Shown: positions 31,422 to 42,111, numbered from the stretch's first letter. The stretch: DNA of 64,000 bases from Schizophyllum amplum (GCA_007026445.1 VDMD01000118.1:1-64000), one strand, 5' to 3'. A program made the numbers and translations. Notes: generated by a model not told the origin, from the letters alone.

Positions 31422-33065
31422 ATGCTCGGGCTGCCGTCCCTCGGCGCCGTCGGCCGTCGCGTCCCGGCCGTCGCCATCGCGCTCGTGGTCGCGTCGTCGG
31501 CCAGCGCGTTCTCCTTCAACATCGACACCGCATCCCCCAAGTCTTGCGAGGACTTTACAGTCTCCTGGAGCGGTGCGTGGCGTGGCTATTGACCCATTTA
31601 CATAGCTGATATCGCCCACAGATGCACAAGCGCCGTACTTCCTCCTGCTGACGCCGGTATGCGCCCCTTCCCCCTTCAGTGTCACTACCCCCCAAACTCA
31701 CGCTCTGTTCGCTAGCCATTTGGCAGCCCGCGCAACTACTCTTTGGATAGCGGCGAAACATCCTTCACTACCCAACTACCCTTCCCCAGCGCCCAACAGT
31801 TTGTGGCCACCATGATCGACAACACTGGGACTGGTGTATCCTCAGACGTGCTGTCTACCGGCGATTCCAGCTCCTCGTGTGACACCAATGACGCTGGAAC
31901 CGACTTTACGTTCGAGGCATGTGACCATACCAACCGAACACGGCGCGAGCCTAACCGCGATTCGCATTGCAGCTCAATTCAGCTCTGCAGCAATGCAGGC
32001 CGTATACTTTCAGTAACTATGGCGGCGCAAGCAAGCCTGTCACCATATATGTAAGTGTCCTGATGACGACCCCGAATTCTTTCTGAACACTTCATAGGGC
32101 ATCATACCTTTGGGAGACCTTGTCACCATCAATCCTGGTGATAACGCGAACTCATACGAGTGGACAGCTGATGTCGAGGCTGGTACTCCTATCGTCTTCG
32201 TCATGTTCGACAGTGAAGGCAAGCAGGGTGGAGCGTCCGACCAGCTCAAGATTGGAGCTTCCGACGACTCGAGCTGTCTAAGCAGCGATTCCCCGTCCAC
32301 CACGACCACGGCAACACCGTCCGCCACATCCAGCTCCGGCTCCTCCAAGGGAGGAGCGTCCATCGGCGCCATAGGTACACTTCTCTATCTCAGACATTGT
32401 CGGGAATCTTACGATGCCCTCCATCAGCTGGTACGGTCATCGGAGGACTGATCTTCCTGGCAGTGGCCATGACCCTTGGCCTTTTCTTCCTTCGCAAACG
32501 CGCGCGTGCCCGGCAACCATGGGAGCCGAAAAAGCGCAGACAGTCTCTCGCTGTCATCGAGGTTGACCCTCCCTCCTACGACCGCCATCAAGGCGAATTC
32601 ATGCCCTCTGGCGGGCAGTACGATGCCGACCCCTTCGTCATGCCCCCACCAGCATCACACCATCCAAACAGCAACGTGTCCGCCAGCGACATGAACCACG
32701 CAACGGCGCACGCACGCACATTGTCGATGACATCCGCACCGATGTCCTCTTCAACAAGTAAAGCCGCGCTTGCTATGTCCTCCCCCACCTCCTCCCGCTA
32801 TGCGCCGTCGCGCTTCATTTTGCACACCGACGTGGAGGATGCCGAGCCGATGCCCAACGCGGACGGGGTCATCGAGCTGCCGCCGCAGTACACGGAGCGC
32901 CGCAGGCGCACGTCGGACGCGAATACGAACGCGAACTCGAGCACGAATCTGCTGTCCTCGCGCGACAGGGACAGCGGGCATATGCCCAACACGCCGTCGA
33001 CGACGGGCTCAGGCTGGCCGGCCTCGAGCTCGGGCTCTGGGTGGCCGGCCTCTGGCCCGAGTTGA
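31422..33065 (+). CDS. Secreted/type I transmembrane protein with PPxY cytoplasmic tail
   Basis: Predicted surface protein of a family common in agaricomycetes; function unknown. Exons: 31422-31572, 31622-31656, 31716-31916, 31973-32050, 32098-32374, 32428-33065. An N-terminal signal peptide (VPAVAIALVVASSASA) is followed by a small beta-rich ectodomain (CEDFTVSW, QQCRPYTFSNYGG, VTIYGIIPLGD). A Ser/Thr-rich stalk and a transmembrane helix (TVIGGLIFLAVAMTLGLFFL, then RKRARAR) come next. The tail is Ser-rich with two PPxY motifs (PPSY, PPQY), which in fungi recruit Rsp5/Nedd4-type ubiquitin ligases. The exon 3/4 junction needs a GC donor at 31917 or an alternative GT/AG pair (31921 donor, acceptor before 31982); both keep frame. 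Confidence 0.75.
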
Positions 33066-33651
33066 CGGATACGCGGGCGTCGCCGTTGCCGGCTGGGATG
33101 GTCCGGGACGGACATCTGTACCATAGCTTATCTCATACCTCCCCACATACCTGACCCGCAGTGTAATCTTCTGCATAGTACTGAGTCGTGCTTTCCGCTA
33201 GAATGTAGATGCTGTCCTTTTAAATTCCCTCTACCGTCCGAGCAGCGAGGCGCATGATTAGACGCGTCCTTGCGTACACAGTAAGTCAAGTGGTAAGTAC
33301 GTGAACGCAGGACAAGATATCGTCAGGCATGGACGCGCATGCTCTTGCTGGTAGCGCTTACTGTCACGCTCTGGCAGTGTCGCTGATTCAAGATGACAAT
33401 TATTCACGGTTCCAACGAGTCGACGACGCGTACAATGAGATATAGATATAGTGACAAGAACGACAGCAAGAAGAGGAGGGAGTCAAGAGTCGCTGGATGG
33501 TTTCTACAAATGTTTTGGACTTGGACTAGTACTACACAGATGGTCAGACAACGTCCTCTGCAATATGGGGTGGCGCAACAGTGCACTTGCCTTCTGACAC
33601 ATACCTCTTCCCAACTTACCCAGCACACAGCGCGCTACACCGGCACACGCG
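33066..33651. other. Intergenic between convergent genes
   Basis: 3' flanks of the transmembrane-protein gene and the PH-like gene. No conserved peptide or repeat recognised. Confidence 0.4.
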
Positions 33652-34578
33652 CTACGCCGTGGGGGTGGTCTCCATGGACGGCGTATCCGTCTCTGCGATG
33701 GTCGAGCGTGCAAACAGGTCCACCATCGCGTCCTGCTCCTTTCTTCTGCGGTGGCGCTTGCGGCGGTCGTCCTTGATGACCCGCTCGATGCGGCGGCGGG
33801 ATTTGGTGTGCATGCGGGGCTCGGCGACGGCCTGCTTCGCTTTGTAGCACGCGAGCTCGATGCTCGCGAGCAGGCGCACCGTATCCGAGTTGTTGAGAGC
33901 CTGTGTGACACGGAAGATGTGAGCGGGGCGAAGGACACAGTGAAGGCATGGAAGCGCACGTTAAGCGACCAGGAGACGACGCGCGTGCCATCGACGCAGC
34001 TGATGACGACGAAGTTGCCGCGCTTCTCTGCTTGGAGGTCAACGCCCTGGGAGTGAGGGGGCGAACCATGAGTCGCGTGCGTGCGGGCGAAGTGTGGCGC
34101 GCGCACCTCGCCAAAGACGGACACGATCTTGCCGGTGCTGATCGAGCGGACGACTGCGAGGGGAAGAGATAGTTAGCGATGTAGATGGGTGGCAGGGATG
34201 AGGTCACGCACCAACTCGCGACGAGTGGCCGCTGAGTTCCTGCGTTACCAATGCCTTCCCGAGATATACCCAATTATCGCGCTCGGGTCGTCGGACGTGC
34301 TGCAGGGGCAGGGTTTATCACATATTGATTGTACTGTATGCCGTAGCTCACCACTTTGACTTGGATCTCGCGGAAGGTTTGTGATGGCTGCGACGTAGCT
34401 GCCTGCAGCGGTGCTGAAGGCGCCCACACTCAGTCGTGCTCTACAAGTATCAGCACGCGTGCTCACGTTGGGAGTTCGGTACGTCTGTTGGCTGCGCTGG
34501 CGGTGTAGGCTGCGCCTGCGGTGCCTCGGGCGCGGGGGCGACAGGCACAACCGAGTCGACCTGCATGCTCTCGTCCAT
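33652..34578 (-). CDS. Conserved PH-like/WH1-like domain protein, function unknown
   Basis: Splicing on the minus strand gives one frame of about 230 residues from the ATG at 34578: MDESMQVDSVVPVAPAPE, a short Pro/Gln linker, then an ordered domain. That domain holds FREIQVKVHVRRPERDNWVY, LGKALVTQE, VRSISTGKIVSVFGE, KRGNFVVISCVDGTRVVSW, RFHAFTALNN and ELACYKAK. Alternating strands ending in one helix resemble PH-superfold (WH1/RanBD/Dcp1-like) modules, but I cannot name the family. The C-terminus is very basic (RRRIERVIKDDRRKRHRRRK), which could be a nuclear signal or RNA contact. Introns are 38-58 nt. It is divergent from the gene interrupted by the retrotransposon. Confidence 0.65.
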
Positions 34579-35107
34579 GGCGAGTGATGAGTTGGCGGCT
34601 GTTGGTTACGATGACCGCGTTGATATGACTGTCAATACAGACGGCCTCTGGTCGTCGTGAGAGGGATCTGCGCTGACTTTCGAGTTTGCGGTCGAAGGGG
34701 GCCGTGGTGGACGGTGAACAAGACCTGTCGCATTGACGCGGTCCTCTATTGCGTCCAGTCACGTGGTGCTTTCGGGTCTTGCCATTTCCGGCACAAAGCA
34801 CTGCGCCACTGCTGCACGCTGCCACCCGGTGCCTCACCGCCTTAAAGAGCGCACTGACGCGAGGCAACTCCTGCTTCCCTCCCATGTAGGGCGAACCAAG
34901 GGAGTGCACCGCTCGGGCCTCCTGGTCATTGAGCACGGTCCGTCGTTGACCCGCCTCTTTTACGGCGGCCCGTGAACAAAGAGAGCATCGCCGCCCATCG
35001 CTGAAAGCAAGGCGCTCTCTCGATGCAGTATAAAACAGATATGGGCCGCCCATCTTTCCTATACCATACTACTTCCTTAGACTCCCAACGCCGATACTCG
35101 AGCCTCT
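34579..35107. promoter_or_regulatory. Divergent promoter region with TATA box
   Basis: Shared upstream region of the PH-like gene (-) and the interrupted acidic-protein gene (+). A TATAAAA element at 35029-35035 lies about 75 bp before the ATG at 35108. Confidence 0.5.
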
Positions 35108-35277
35108 ATGCCGTCTCTTGAGAACAGTCCCGATAACACCGTCGACACAGAGGACGATCTCTGGGCGGCTTACTCTTCGCCGGTCAAGCCCAACCCGAAC
35201 CTCTCGACGAGACGTCTTCTGATGAAGCCGCTACGACTCACTCTCGAGGTACTTGAGCCCGTTGAGCGCCACGACTG
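35108..35277 (+). pseudogene. 5' fragment of an acidic-protein gene interrupted by a retrotransposon
   Basis: The reading frame starts at an ATG (35108) behind a TATA box and runs 56 codons (MPSLENSPDNTVDTEDDLWA at the start, VLEPVERHD at the end). It then enters the LTR at 35278, where it soon stops. The 3' fragment continues in the same frame after the element and one duplicated gactg (from 41665). The protein is hydrophilic and acidic; no family recognised. The gene must have been intact until the insertion. Confidence 0.75.
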
Positions 35278-35786
35278 TGACCTGACGAGACTCGAAGCGA
35301 CCAAACAACAACAACAAACAACCAGAGGCGAACACCACACGTGATCGGCACGTGCAGGGCAGTGGAGGGGAAGGAGGGGGATCCCGACGGTGTCGACGGC
35401 TGAGGAGCGCTAATCGACGAAGACGCGTGTTGTGCACACTAGTCCCAATGACCAAGTTAGCATTCCCTTCTAACTAAAGGTATAGTAAGGCGCACCTAGT
35501 CCCAATGACCAAGAGGTCGAGATGGGGAACTAGGTGCTGGTACTGTACTTATAAGTAAGGTGTGGGGGAAGCAGGTTGTAAGGCGTCAGAATGGTGCGAT
35601 AAGGTGTGATACAGTATAGAGGCAGAGGCGGACGAAAGGGGAAAGCCAAAGTGGGGAGCATGTGATAAGGGTCGGATCTCGAGATAGCCGGTGGTTCTAG
35701 ATGCGTAAACAGTCCAAAATAGGGGGAAAAGGAAAATGAAAAGGGACAAACAAGGGAAAATAAGGGTATACGGGCGCGTCGTGACA
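35278..35786 (-). repeat. 3' LTR
   Basis: 509-bp terminal repeat, same sequence as 41151-41659. It contains a duplicated 16-mer agtcccaatgaccaag (about 35440 and 35498) that may be a promoter or terminator repeat. Confidence 0.93.
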
Positions 35787-35804
35787 TTACCCCCCTGCTA
35801 AGAC

Positions 35805-38800
35805 TCATCGTCCTCGATGATCTGCGTAAAGGCCGTCCTCCCAACCGAGTTCCTGGGGTGGGGCAGCTGTGAAGTTGACAATGGGCTGCCAGGGGAGGGA
35901 TGCGAAGATGGACGCGTTGATTGCACGCGGGGCGCTCGGGTGCTTTTTGTGGAAAGCATTGAGTTTGCGCTTGGCGTTTGCCAGGTGAGCCGCGGGTTCC
36001 CAGCCGTTATGGCTCTCGTCGTAGCCCTTCCACTTGACGCGGTACTGGAGGACCTTGTTGCGTATACGGCTGTCAAGGATGTCCTCTACCTCGTATTCCT
36101 CCTCGCCTTCCACTTCCACCGGTTCGGGTGGCTGTGGAGTTTCGCCGTTGACATCGTTGCCCTTCCAGGGGGTCAACTTGTCGATGTGGAAGACATCGTG
36201 GATGCCCTTGTGATCAAGGGGAAGTTCGAGCCGATACGCGAGATCTCCAACCTTCTCCTTGATCGAGAAGGGGCCAAGGTAGCGAGCACCGAGCTTGCGA
36301 CTGGGAACCTTGATGTTCACGTTCTTCGCATTGAGCCATACACGGTCACCCACTTCGAAGCGTAAGGGAGGGGCGTCGCCGTGTGTATGCCGTTCCTGTT
36401 GGTGCTTCTTGGCGAGTTCCAAGGCATGAACAGCATCCTCGCGGGCCTCTTTCAGGAGCTCGATGCGCTGGTCGGCGAGAGGGCTGCGAGATTTCCTGCC
36501 GATGGGGATGTTGAAGAGCGGGAGGTACCCGTACATGATCTCGAAGGGGGAGGTACCGAGTGAGGAGTTGGGGTGCGAGTTGATGACAAACTCGGCCGCG
36601 GGGAGGTGCTCATCCCAGTCGTCCTGCCGGTGGCTGACAAACATGCGCAGATACTTCTCCACCTCCTGGTTGGCACGCTCTGTCTGACCATTCGTGGCAG
36701 GGTGGTAGGCAGTGGAGAAGTTGTACTCGATCCCAAGACGTTTGAGCAGGGCGCGCATCATGGCGGCAACGAACTGGGATCCACGGTCGCTGATGAAGCG
36801 GAGTGGGAGACCATGGAGTCGGAAAATCTCGCGGTAGTAGAGATCGGCGGCATCGCTGGCGGTGAGGTGGGTGTCGCAGGGAATGGCATGAACCTGCTTG
36901 CTGAAGTGGTCCACGCAGACGAAGATGGCATTGTATCCGTGCGCCGTCGGGAGGTTTGTGATGAGGTCCACCCCGACATGTTCCCAGGGGCCGGCCGGCA
37001 CCTCAAGTGGATGGGTCCCCGTCTGCGGAGTGTGGTGATGCGCCTTGCGGCGTGCACAGGCGTCACAGCCAGCGACATACTTCTCTACGAAGGAGCGCAT
37101 GGTGGGCCACCAGAAGTGCGAGTCGACCAGTTGCAGAGTTCCATGAAGACCTGGGTGTCCAGCGGTGGGGAGGTCGTGGCACTGTTTGACGACCTCACGT
37201 CGTAAGTCCTTGTCCGGCGGGATATAGACTCGGCCGCGGTAGTAGATCAGTCCGTTATCCTCTTCCCATTCAGCGAGTCCGTTTGTCAGCTGACGTGGCC
37301 CATTCTTGCGCAAGCTCTCCAGTCCTTCCAGGACTACTGCCTCACGTTCGCTGGCCTGGCGGATGCGATCTTCGAGCGGGTTGGCCACGAGCGTGTTGGC
37401 GGCGAGCTTGGCAAATCGCTCGGGTCCTAAGACAATCTGCTCGCGATTGTCGTCGTTGTCTGAGACACGATGGTGTGGCATGCGCGAGAGAGGGTCGGCC
37501 TGGGTGTTGGCAGTGCCGGGGCGGTGTACCATTCGGAAGTCGAAGCGGGAGAGCCAGAGGGCCCAGCGAGCTTGCCGTCGGCTAAGGTCCTGTGCCGTGC
37601 GCCAATATTCAAGATTGGAGTGGTCGGTGACGATCTCGAAGGGCTGTGGGAGACCTTCTAGAAAGCCACGCCAATCTTTGAGGGCTTCAATGATGGCGAG
37701 CATCTCGCGATCGTAGATCTCGTAGTTGCGCTCGGCCGGCTGCATGGATGCTGATCGGAATGCCACCGGGTGCCACAAATCGTCCTCCAACTTCTGCATC
37801 AGGGCGCCCCCCGTAGCGTAGCCGGAGGCATCGACCTCGATGCGTGTAGGACGATCTGGGTCCCAGAGTGCCAGTACGGGTGCGGAGATGAACGCGTCGC
37901 GTAGAGTCTCGAAGGCTGTTCGTTGGGGTGCATCCCAATGCCATTTCACGTCCTTCTTGGTTAGGTCGTTGAGTGGGCGAGCGACCTTGGAGAAGTCCTT
38001 AATGAAGCGACGGTAGAAGTTGGCGAAGCCTAAGAATCCGCGAAGATCACGTAGGTTCTTGGGAGCCGGCCAGTCGCGTACTGCGGCAACCTTGACAGGG
38101 TCCATGCGGACTTCGCCTTCCCGAATGACGAGACCCAGGTACTCGATCTCCTCGCGCTCGAATTCGCACTTTTCCGGGCGCAGGTATAGGTCGTGCTTCC
38201 GCAGCCGGTCGAGTACTTCACGGACTACGGTGCGGTGGTCCTCGAGCGTCTTGCTGAAGATGAGAATGTCGTCCAGGTAGACTGCGACCTTCCCTGCGGC
38301 GATTAAGTCGGAGAAGATGGAGTTCATGAGCGCCTGGAAGGTTGCCGGGGAGTTGGTGAGGCCAAAGAACATCACGAGGGGCTCGAAGAGTCCGCGGTTG
38401 GTAGAGAACGCGGCCTTCCACTCGTCACCGGTCTTGATGCGTACATTGTTGTATCCCCAGCGTACGTCAAACTTGGTGAAGTACTTGGCGCCTTGGAGGC
38501 GACTAACAATGTCGGCGACGAGGGGGAGTGGGTAGCGGTTCTTGACGGTGAACTCGTTCAGCTTGCGGTAGTCCTGAACGAAGCGGAGCTTGCCATCCTT
38601 CTTCTTGACGAAGAAGACCGGTGAAGACAACGGGGACTTGGAGGGGCGGATGTAGCCTTTACGAAGATTCTCCTCCAGGAAGTGATCGAGTTCTTCCTGT
38701 TCGTTGCGCGACATAGGGTAGATCTTGGTGCGCATCGTTGCGGGAGCGCCGGGTACCAGATCAATAGCGTGGTCCCATGCTTTGTGAGCAGGCAGGCGTT

Positions 38801-39317
38801 CAGACTCGGTCTCAGAGAAGACGTGAGCGTAGTCGCGGTAGGCTTCCGGCACCATCTCCTCGAAGGTGCGCACTGGCTTGTCCTTGTTTGCTGCTTCAGC
38901 CAGCTGCTGAGAGTACGTGAATCCGGCAGCACACCAGACTTCCTCCTTGGAATCCTCCAAGACGCCTGCTCGAACCCAGGCGCGGCGTGTGGCGCGGTTT
39001 GCGCGAAGACGGCACAGCGGTGGCTCCTCTTCCTCCTCAGGCATTGTAAAGGGCAGAGGTGGGGAGGGCTCCGGGGCGGTGTCCGTGACTGCGGAGTCCA
39101 GCACAGCGGGCGAGGGGGTGTCAGACATGGCCGCATGTGCAGAGTTGACTTGGGCCCGTAGGGCTGCGTCATCGCCAACATATTCGAGGAGGGCGCCGTG
39201 GGCTGGTTCGTCCGTAGGACCAGGGGGTGTGTCGTCTTCTTCAATCACCTCGACTGGCGGGGGGCGCGGCCGGGGAATCTGGAATTCACCCTTCCGCCAG
39301 TTGATGGAAGGATTCAC
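35805..39317 (-). CDS. pol: Pol polyprotein (RT, RNase H, integrase, chromodomain)
   Basis: An open frame of 1170 codons overlaps the end of gag by 4 nt in a different frame; no ATG is at the junction (GTG at 39317). It begins at [11 protein letters not shown], which in related elements is the end of the aspartic protease. The protease active-site D-S/T-G-A is not seen. RT follows with [32 protein letters not shown] and YLDD. RNase H has [14 protein letters not shown] and TDHSNLEYW. The integrase has an H-H-C-C finger (GHPGLHGT...CDACARRK) and D,D,E in [15 protein letters not shown] and [10 protein letters not shown]. The C-terminal chromodomain reads EYEVEDILD...[17 protein letters not shown]. 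All three enzymatic modules look intact. Confidence 0.93.
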   Translation of the reverse strand: MNPSINWRKGEFQIPRPRPPPVEVIEEDDTPPGPTDEPAHGALLEYVGDDAALRAQVNSAHAAMSDTPSPAVLDSAVTDTAPEPSPPLPFTMPEEEEEPPLCRLRANRATRRAWVRAGVLEDSKEEVWCAAGFTYSQQLAEAANKDKPVRTFEEMVPEAYRDYAHVFSETESERLPAHKAWDHAIDLVPGAPATMRTKIYPMSRNEQEELDHFLEENLRKGYIRPSKSPLSSPVFFVKKKDGKLRFVQDYRKLNEFTVKNRYPLPLVADIVSRLQGAKYFTKFDVRWGYNNVRIKTGDEWKAAFSTNRGLFEPLVMFFGLTNSPATFQALMNSIFSDLIAAGKVAVYLDDILIFSKTLEDHRTVVREVLDRLRKHDLYLRPEKCEFEREEIEYLGLVIREGEVRMDPVKVAAVRDWPAPKNLRDLRGFLGFANFYRRFIKDFSKVARPLNDLTKKDVKWHWDAPQRTAFETLRDAFISAPVLALWDPDRPTRIEVDASGYATGGALMQKLEDDLWHPVAFRSASMQPAERNYEIYDREMLAIIEALKDWRGFLEGLPQPFEIVTDHSNLEYWRTAQDLSRRQARWALWLSRFDFRMVHRPGTANTQADPLSRMPHHRVSDNDDNREQIVLGPERFAKLAANTLVANPLEDRIRQASEREAVVLEGLESLRKNGPRQLTNGLAEWEEDNGLIYYRGRVYIPPDKDLRREVVKQCHDLPTAGHPGLHGTLQLVDSHFWWPTMRSFVEKYVAGCDACARRKAHHHTPQTGTHPLEVPAGPWEHVGVDLITNLPTAHGYNAIFVCVDHFSKQVHAIPCDTHLTASDAADLYYREIFRLHGLPLRFISDRGSQFVAAMMRALLKRLGIEYNFSTAYHPATNGQTERANQEVEKYLRMFVSHRQDDWDEHLPAAEFVINSHPNSSLGTSPFEIMYGYLPLFNIPIGRKSRSPLADQRIELLKEAREDAVHALELAKKHQQERHTHGDAPPLRFEVGDRVWLNAKNVNIKVPSRKLGARYLGPFSIKEKVGDLAYRLELPLDHKGIHDVFHIDKLTPWKGNDVNGETPQPPEPVEVEGEEEYEVEDILDSRIRNKVLQYRVKWKGYDESHNGWEPAAHLANAKRKLNAFHKKHPSAPRAINASIFASLPWQPIVNFTAAPPQELGWEDGLYADHRGR

Positions 39318-41113
39318 TCGTCGAAGAGCGAGCCCGGGGTGTCAGTTGCAGCAACGCGCTGCTGCCGCTGCTGACCACCGCGGTTGCGTTCCAGTCCCAT
39401 GTAGCGGTCCTGGCAGACTCCCTGCATGTGCCCGATGCGGCCACAGAAGTCGCACTTCCGGTCCTTGTGGGGACATGCTGCCTTTGAGTGGTTCTTGCTG
39501 CCGCACCCGAAGCACAGCCCGATCATGGCGCGCAGGAAGTCGAAGCGAGTGCGACCGTTGCCGGTGGTACGGGGGGCAGGGCGCGTAGCAGTTCGCGTGG
39601 CGTCCACATCCATGGCGTAGGGGTCCGGCGCACTCTGAGCGCGGCCAACGGGGCCCTGCCTGTCCTCGGTCTTCTCTCCACGCTCCAGATAATCGATCGC
39701 CGTGGCGCGCTCGATGAGGTCGGCGAGGTCCTTGGGTTCACCCTTGGCAACATGCATGCTCAAGAGCAGGCGCCGGATGGACTTCGGGAGCTTCTGCTTG
39801 AAGCGCTCCATGAGATCGGTGTTGGAGTAGCCAGAGCGCTCGCCAAGTTCCTTGAAGTCCGCAGCGAAACCTGGCACCGCACGACCGTCCATCTGAAGGG
39901 CCTTCAGCTGGTTGCGGGCCTCGATGGCCTCGTCGGCGGCAACGAAGCGATTCTTGAAGGCGGTACAGAGCTTGGACCAGTCACCGTCGAAGGGGGCCTT
40001 GTTGGCAACGAGGTCCTTGAAGGCGGAGTTGGCGAATGAGCTGGCGTCGCCCTCGAGGAGAGTGAGGAAGGAGGTGATCCAGGCTGCCTCGTCCTTCTGC
40101 CCATTCGGGTTCAGGCCCGGTTGCTTGCTGGCCCAGACAGCGAAGTGGTTCAGGAACTTGCGCGCGTCCTCCTTGGAGGTGCCGCGATACGCGGCTGGCT
40201 TCGTGACAGTCTTGTCCTCCCGCCCGGCCGAACCATGATTCGTGTTACTGACCAGCTGGTTAAGCGAGTTGGTCGTGTTCATCATGTTCGTCAACAGACT
40301 GTTCACTTGATCCGGAGTCAGACTCGTCATCGTCGCTGGATTCGGGGGCGAGCTGGCGGTGGAATGCGGGAGCGGGGGTATCGGTGTGAGCGAGGTGGTT
40401 ACGGAACTGGGCGCGACGGCGGAGGCAGTCGCGGAGGCGGAAGCGGGCGTGGCGGTAGTTTCCTCGGGCCTCGACGTAGTCGGCACGGAGGCGGAGATGA
40501 GTGGCGCGCTTAATGTGGTAGGGGCCGTGGACGTGAACGGAGAGGCTGACAACGGCCTGATGGGTGCGGAGATAGTAGAATTCTGCTCGGCGGAGACGTC
40601 GGATGTACTCCCGGGATAGTTGGCTGTGGAGTTCGTAGAGGGCTGCGGGGGTAATGGGGTGGGCGCAGTAGGTGCAGTCGGCCATTCAGCGGGTTCGGGT
40701 TCTTCGTCTGGAGTTTGCGGGCGGTCCTCGCGTGTCTGCGCAAAGGATTCGGATGCGGGTGTTTGGGCGCGGGATGGGGCGAGCGATACGGGGCGGCTGC
40801 TGAGGGTTCGTCCAATACGCTGGGTGACGACGGGTGCGGGGATAGTGGGGCTGAAGGTGACTGGGTGTCCTCCTTCAAAAGAGACGGTGACGGTGGACTG
40901 GATGGAGCGGGCGAGGCGGTGGGGGCAGTCGGTGTAGGGGTCGCACCAGTGGACGAACGATTGCTCGTCGGAGAAGTAGGCGGTATCGCCGTCAGGGTCC
41001 TGGCCGTGTAGGCGACCTAGGCAGCGGGCGGACGGAGGTTCTTCAGGTGAAGGAGTACCAGATGGGGCACGGAAGGCCGTTGTGGGCGAAGCGTGGCCTG
41101 CAGGGGCGACCAA
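39314..41113 (-). CDS. gag: Gag-like capsid/nucleocapsid protein
   Basis: Structural protein of the element. The frame is open from 41113 (only a TTG) to 39314; the first ATG is at 40330. The region after it ([56 protein letters not shown]) is capsid-like. Two CCHC zinc knuckles follow: [14 protein letters not shown] and [15 protein letters not shown] stretch before 40330 is Ser/Thr/Pro-rich and overlaps another ATG-started frame (40260-40685). The true start of gag is therefore uncertain. It ends SLFDE-stop, directly at the start of pol. Confidence 0.85.
   Translation of the reverse strand: MVAPAGHASPTTAFRAPSGTPSPEEPPSARCLGRLHGQDPDGDTAYFSDEQSFVHWCDPYTDCPHRLARSIQSTVTVSFEGGHPVTFSPTIPAPVVTQRIGRTLSSRPVSLAPSRAQTPASESFAQTREDRPQTPDEEPEPAEWPTAPTAPTPLPPQPSTNSTANYPGSTSDVSAEQNSTISAPIRPLSASPFTSTAPTTLSAPLISASVPTTSRPEETTATPASASATASAVAPSSVTTSLTPIPPLPHSTASSPPNPATMTSLTPDQVNSLLTNMMNTTNSLNQLVSNTNHGSAGREDKTVTKPAAYRGTSKEDARKFLNHFAVWASKQPGLNPNGQKDEAAWITSFLTLLEGDASSFANSAFKDLVANKAPFDGDWSKLCTAFKNRFVAADEAIEARNQLKALQMDGRAVPGFAADFKELGERSGYSNTDLMERFKQKLPKSIRRLLLSMHVAKGEPKDLADLIERATAIDYLERGEKTEDRQGPVGRAQSAPDPYAMDVDATRTATRPAPRTTGNGRTRFDFLRAMIGLCFGCGSKNHSKAACPHKDRKCDFCGRIGHMQGVCQDRYMGLERNRGGQQRQQRVAATDTPGSLFDE
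40260..40685 (-). CDS. Overlapping 141-codon frame inside gag region, Cys-rich start
   Basis: An ATG-started frame (40685) in a different register from gag begins [20 protein letters not shown] and continues with a strongly basic, Tyr/Arg-rich segment ([16 protein letters not shown]). It ends in an acidic tail ([13 protein letters not shown]). Its amino-acid mix is more protein-like than the overlapping Ser/Thr/Pro-rich gag frame. It may be a separate product, or the ancestral gag register between two compensating indels. No family recognised. Confidence 0.4.
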   Translation of the reverse strand: MADCTYCAHPITPAALYELHSQLSREYIRRLRRAEFYYLRTHQAVVSLSVHVHGPYHIKRATHLRLRADYVEARGNYRHARFRLRDCLRRRAQFRNHLAHTDTPAPAFHRQLAPESSDDDESDSGSSEQSVDEHDEHDQLA

Positions 41114-41138
41114 GGGGTGGGCGCCGGTGCAGTGAGAT

Positions 41139-41148
41139 ATCTCGACCT
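41139..41148 (-). promoter_or_regulatory. Primer-binding site, self-priming type
   Basis: Two bases inside the 5' LTR edge, the coding strand reads AGGTCGAGAT. This is the exact complement of ATCTCGACCT at 41396-41387 in the LTR, which lies 30 nt downstream of TATAAG (41426-41421) and so at the expected transcript 5' end. Tf1-type elements prime reverse transcription from their own mRNA 5' end in this way. No tRNA-complementary TGG-type site is seen. Confidence 0.65.
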
Positions 41149-41150
41149 AA

Positions 41151-41659
41151 TGACCTGACGAGACTCGAAGCGACCAAACAACAACAACAAACAACCAGAG
41201 GCGAACACCACACGTGATCGGCACGTGCAGGGCAGTGGAGGGGAAGGAGGGGGATCCCGACGGTGTCGACGGCTGAGGAGCGCTAATCGACGAAGACGCG
41301 TGTTGTGCACACTAGTCCCAATGACCAAGTTAGCATTCCCTTCTAACTAAAGGTATAGTAAGGCGCACCTAGTCCCAATGACCAAGAGGTCGAGATGGGG
41401 AACTAGGTGCTGGTACTGTACTTATAAGTAAGGTGTGGGGGAAGCAGGTTGTAAGGCGTCAGAATGGTGCGATAAGGTGTGATACAGTATAGAGGCAGAG
41501 GCGGACGAAAGGGGAAAGCCAAAGTGGGGAGCATGTGATAAGGGTCGGATCTCGAGATAGCCGGTGGTTCTAGATGCGTAAACAGTCCAAAATAGGGGGA
41601 AAAGGAAAATGAAAAGGGACAAACAAGGGAAAATAAGGGTATACGGGCGCGTCGTGACA
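41151..41659 (-). repeat. 5' LTR
   Basis: 509-bp repeat carrying the predicted promoter: TATAAG at 41426-41421 (coding strand) and a predicted start at 41396. Identical to the 3' LTR. Confidence 0.93.
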
Positions 41660-42043
41660 GACTGGCAGAACGCTCCAGACGTCTGGGAGATGCCCGATCC
41701 CCTCCTGCCGCATGTCAATGACGAGGTTGCATCGCATATCGAAGAAGATGTCCCTGACGAGCTGGAAGATGAGGAGGGTCAATCGGACGCTGGTACGCTC
41801 GCGACGGTGGAGATGGGTAGTCCAAGCCTGGACAGCAGTGACTCCGACGACTGGCTCACCGATGCGCTGGAAGAGGGCGACGAGGATGAGGATGGCGAGG
41901 ACGACGGAGACGACTGGAGTGGGCTGAACAACGCGACTCAGGTAGCATCCCAATATGCCCCTCCCATCATTGCGGACGAGATCGACACAGCCAAAACACG
42001 CGTGTGCACGGGCACGTTCGTGGCGGCGAACGTCGAGGTGTGA
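41660..42043 (+). pseudogene. 3' fragment of the interrupted acidic-protein gene
   Basis: After the duplicated gactg, the host frame resumes (QNAPDVWEMPDPLLPHVND) and runs to a stop at 42043. It encodes a very acidic protein: DELEDEEGQSDAG, DSSDSDDWLTDALEEGDEDE and DDWSGLNN. Together with 35108-35277 it formed a protein of about 180 residues. Low-complexity Asp/Glu content suggests a nuclear or chaperone-type protein, but no family is recognised. Downstream is a 31-C run. Confidence 0.7.
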
Positions 42044-42078
42044 GTACGCGCAGAAGTTGCCCAGTAGCATCGCAGGCG

Positions 42079-42079
<1 letters not shown>

Positions 42080-42110
<31 letters not shown>
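42080..42110 (+). repeat. Poly-C tract of 31 bases
   Basis: An uninterrupted run of 31 C lies between the interrupted gene and the 3' end of TAF5. Such tracts can form G-quadruplex/i-motif structures and are prone to length errors in sequencing, so the exact count is doubtful. Confidence 0.9.

Positions 42111-42111
<1 letters not shown>

Larger units (their letters stand above)
35278..41659 (-). mobile_element. Full-length Ty3/gypsy chromovirus with identical LTRs
   Basis: A 6382-bp LTR retrotransposon on the minus strand. The 509-bp LTRs (35278-35786 and 41151-41659) are identical as far as I could read and bounded by TG...CA (TGTCACGACG... to ...GTCAGGTCA on the coding strand). Both sides carry the 5-bp target-site duplication gactg (35273-35277 and 41660-41664). 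Order on the coding strand: 5' LTR, primer-binding region, gag, pol with RT, RNase H, integrase and chromodomain, a polypurine tract (35787-35799, AGGGGGG core), 3' LTR. Identical LTRs mean a recent insertion. Confidence 0.95.

Noticed and set aside
31917..31972. Third GC-AG intron in the transmembrane-protein gene
   Set aside because: A GT donor at 31921 with an acceptor before 31982 also keeps the frame, so the GC donor is not required, although the resulting LNSALQQC fits relatives as I recall them.
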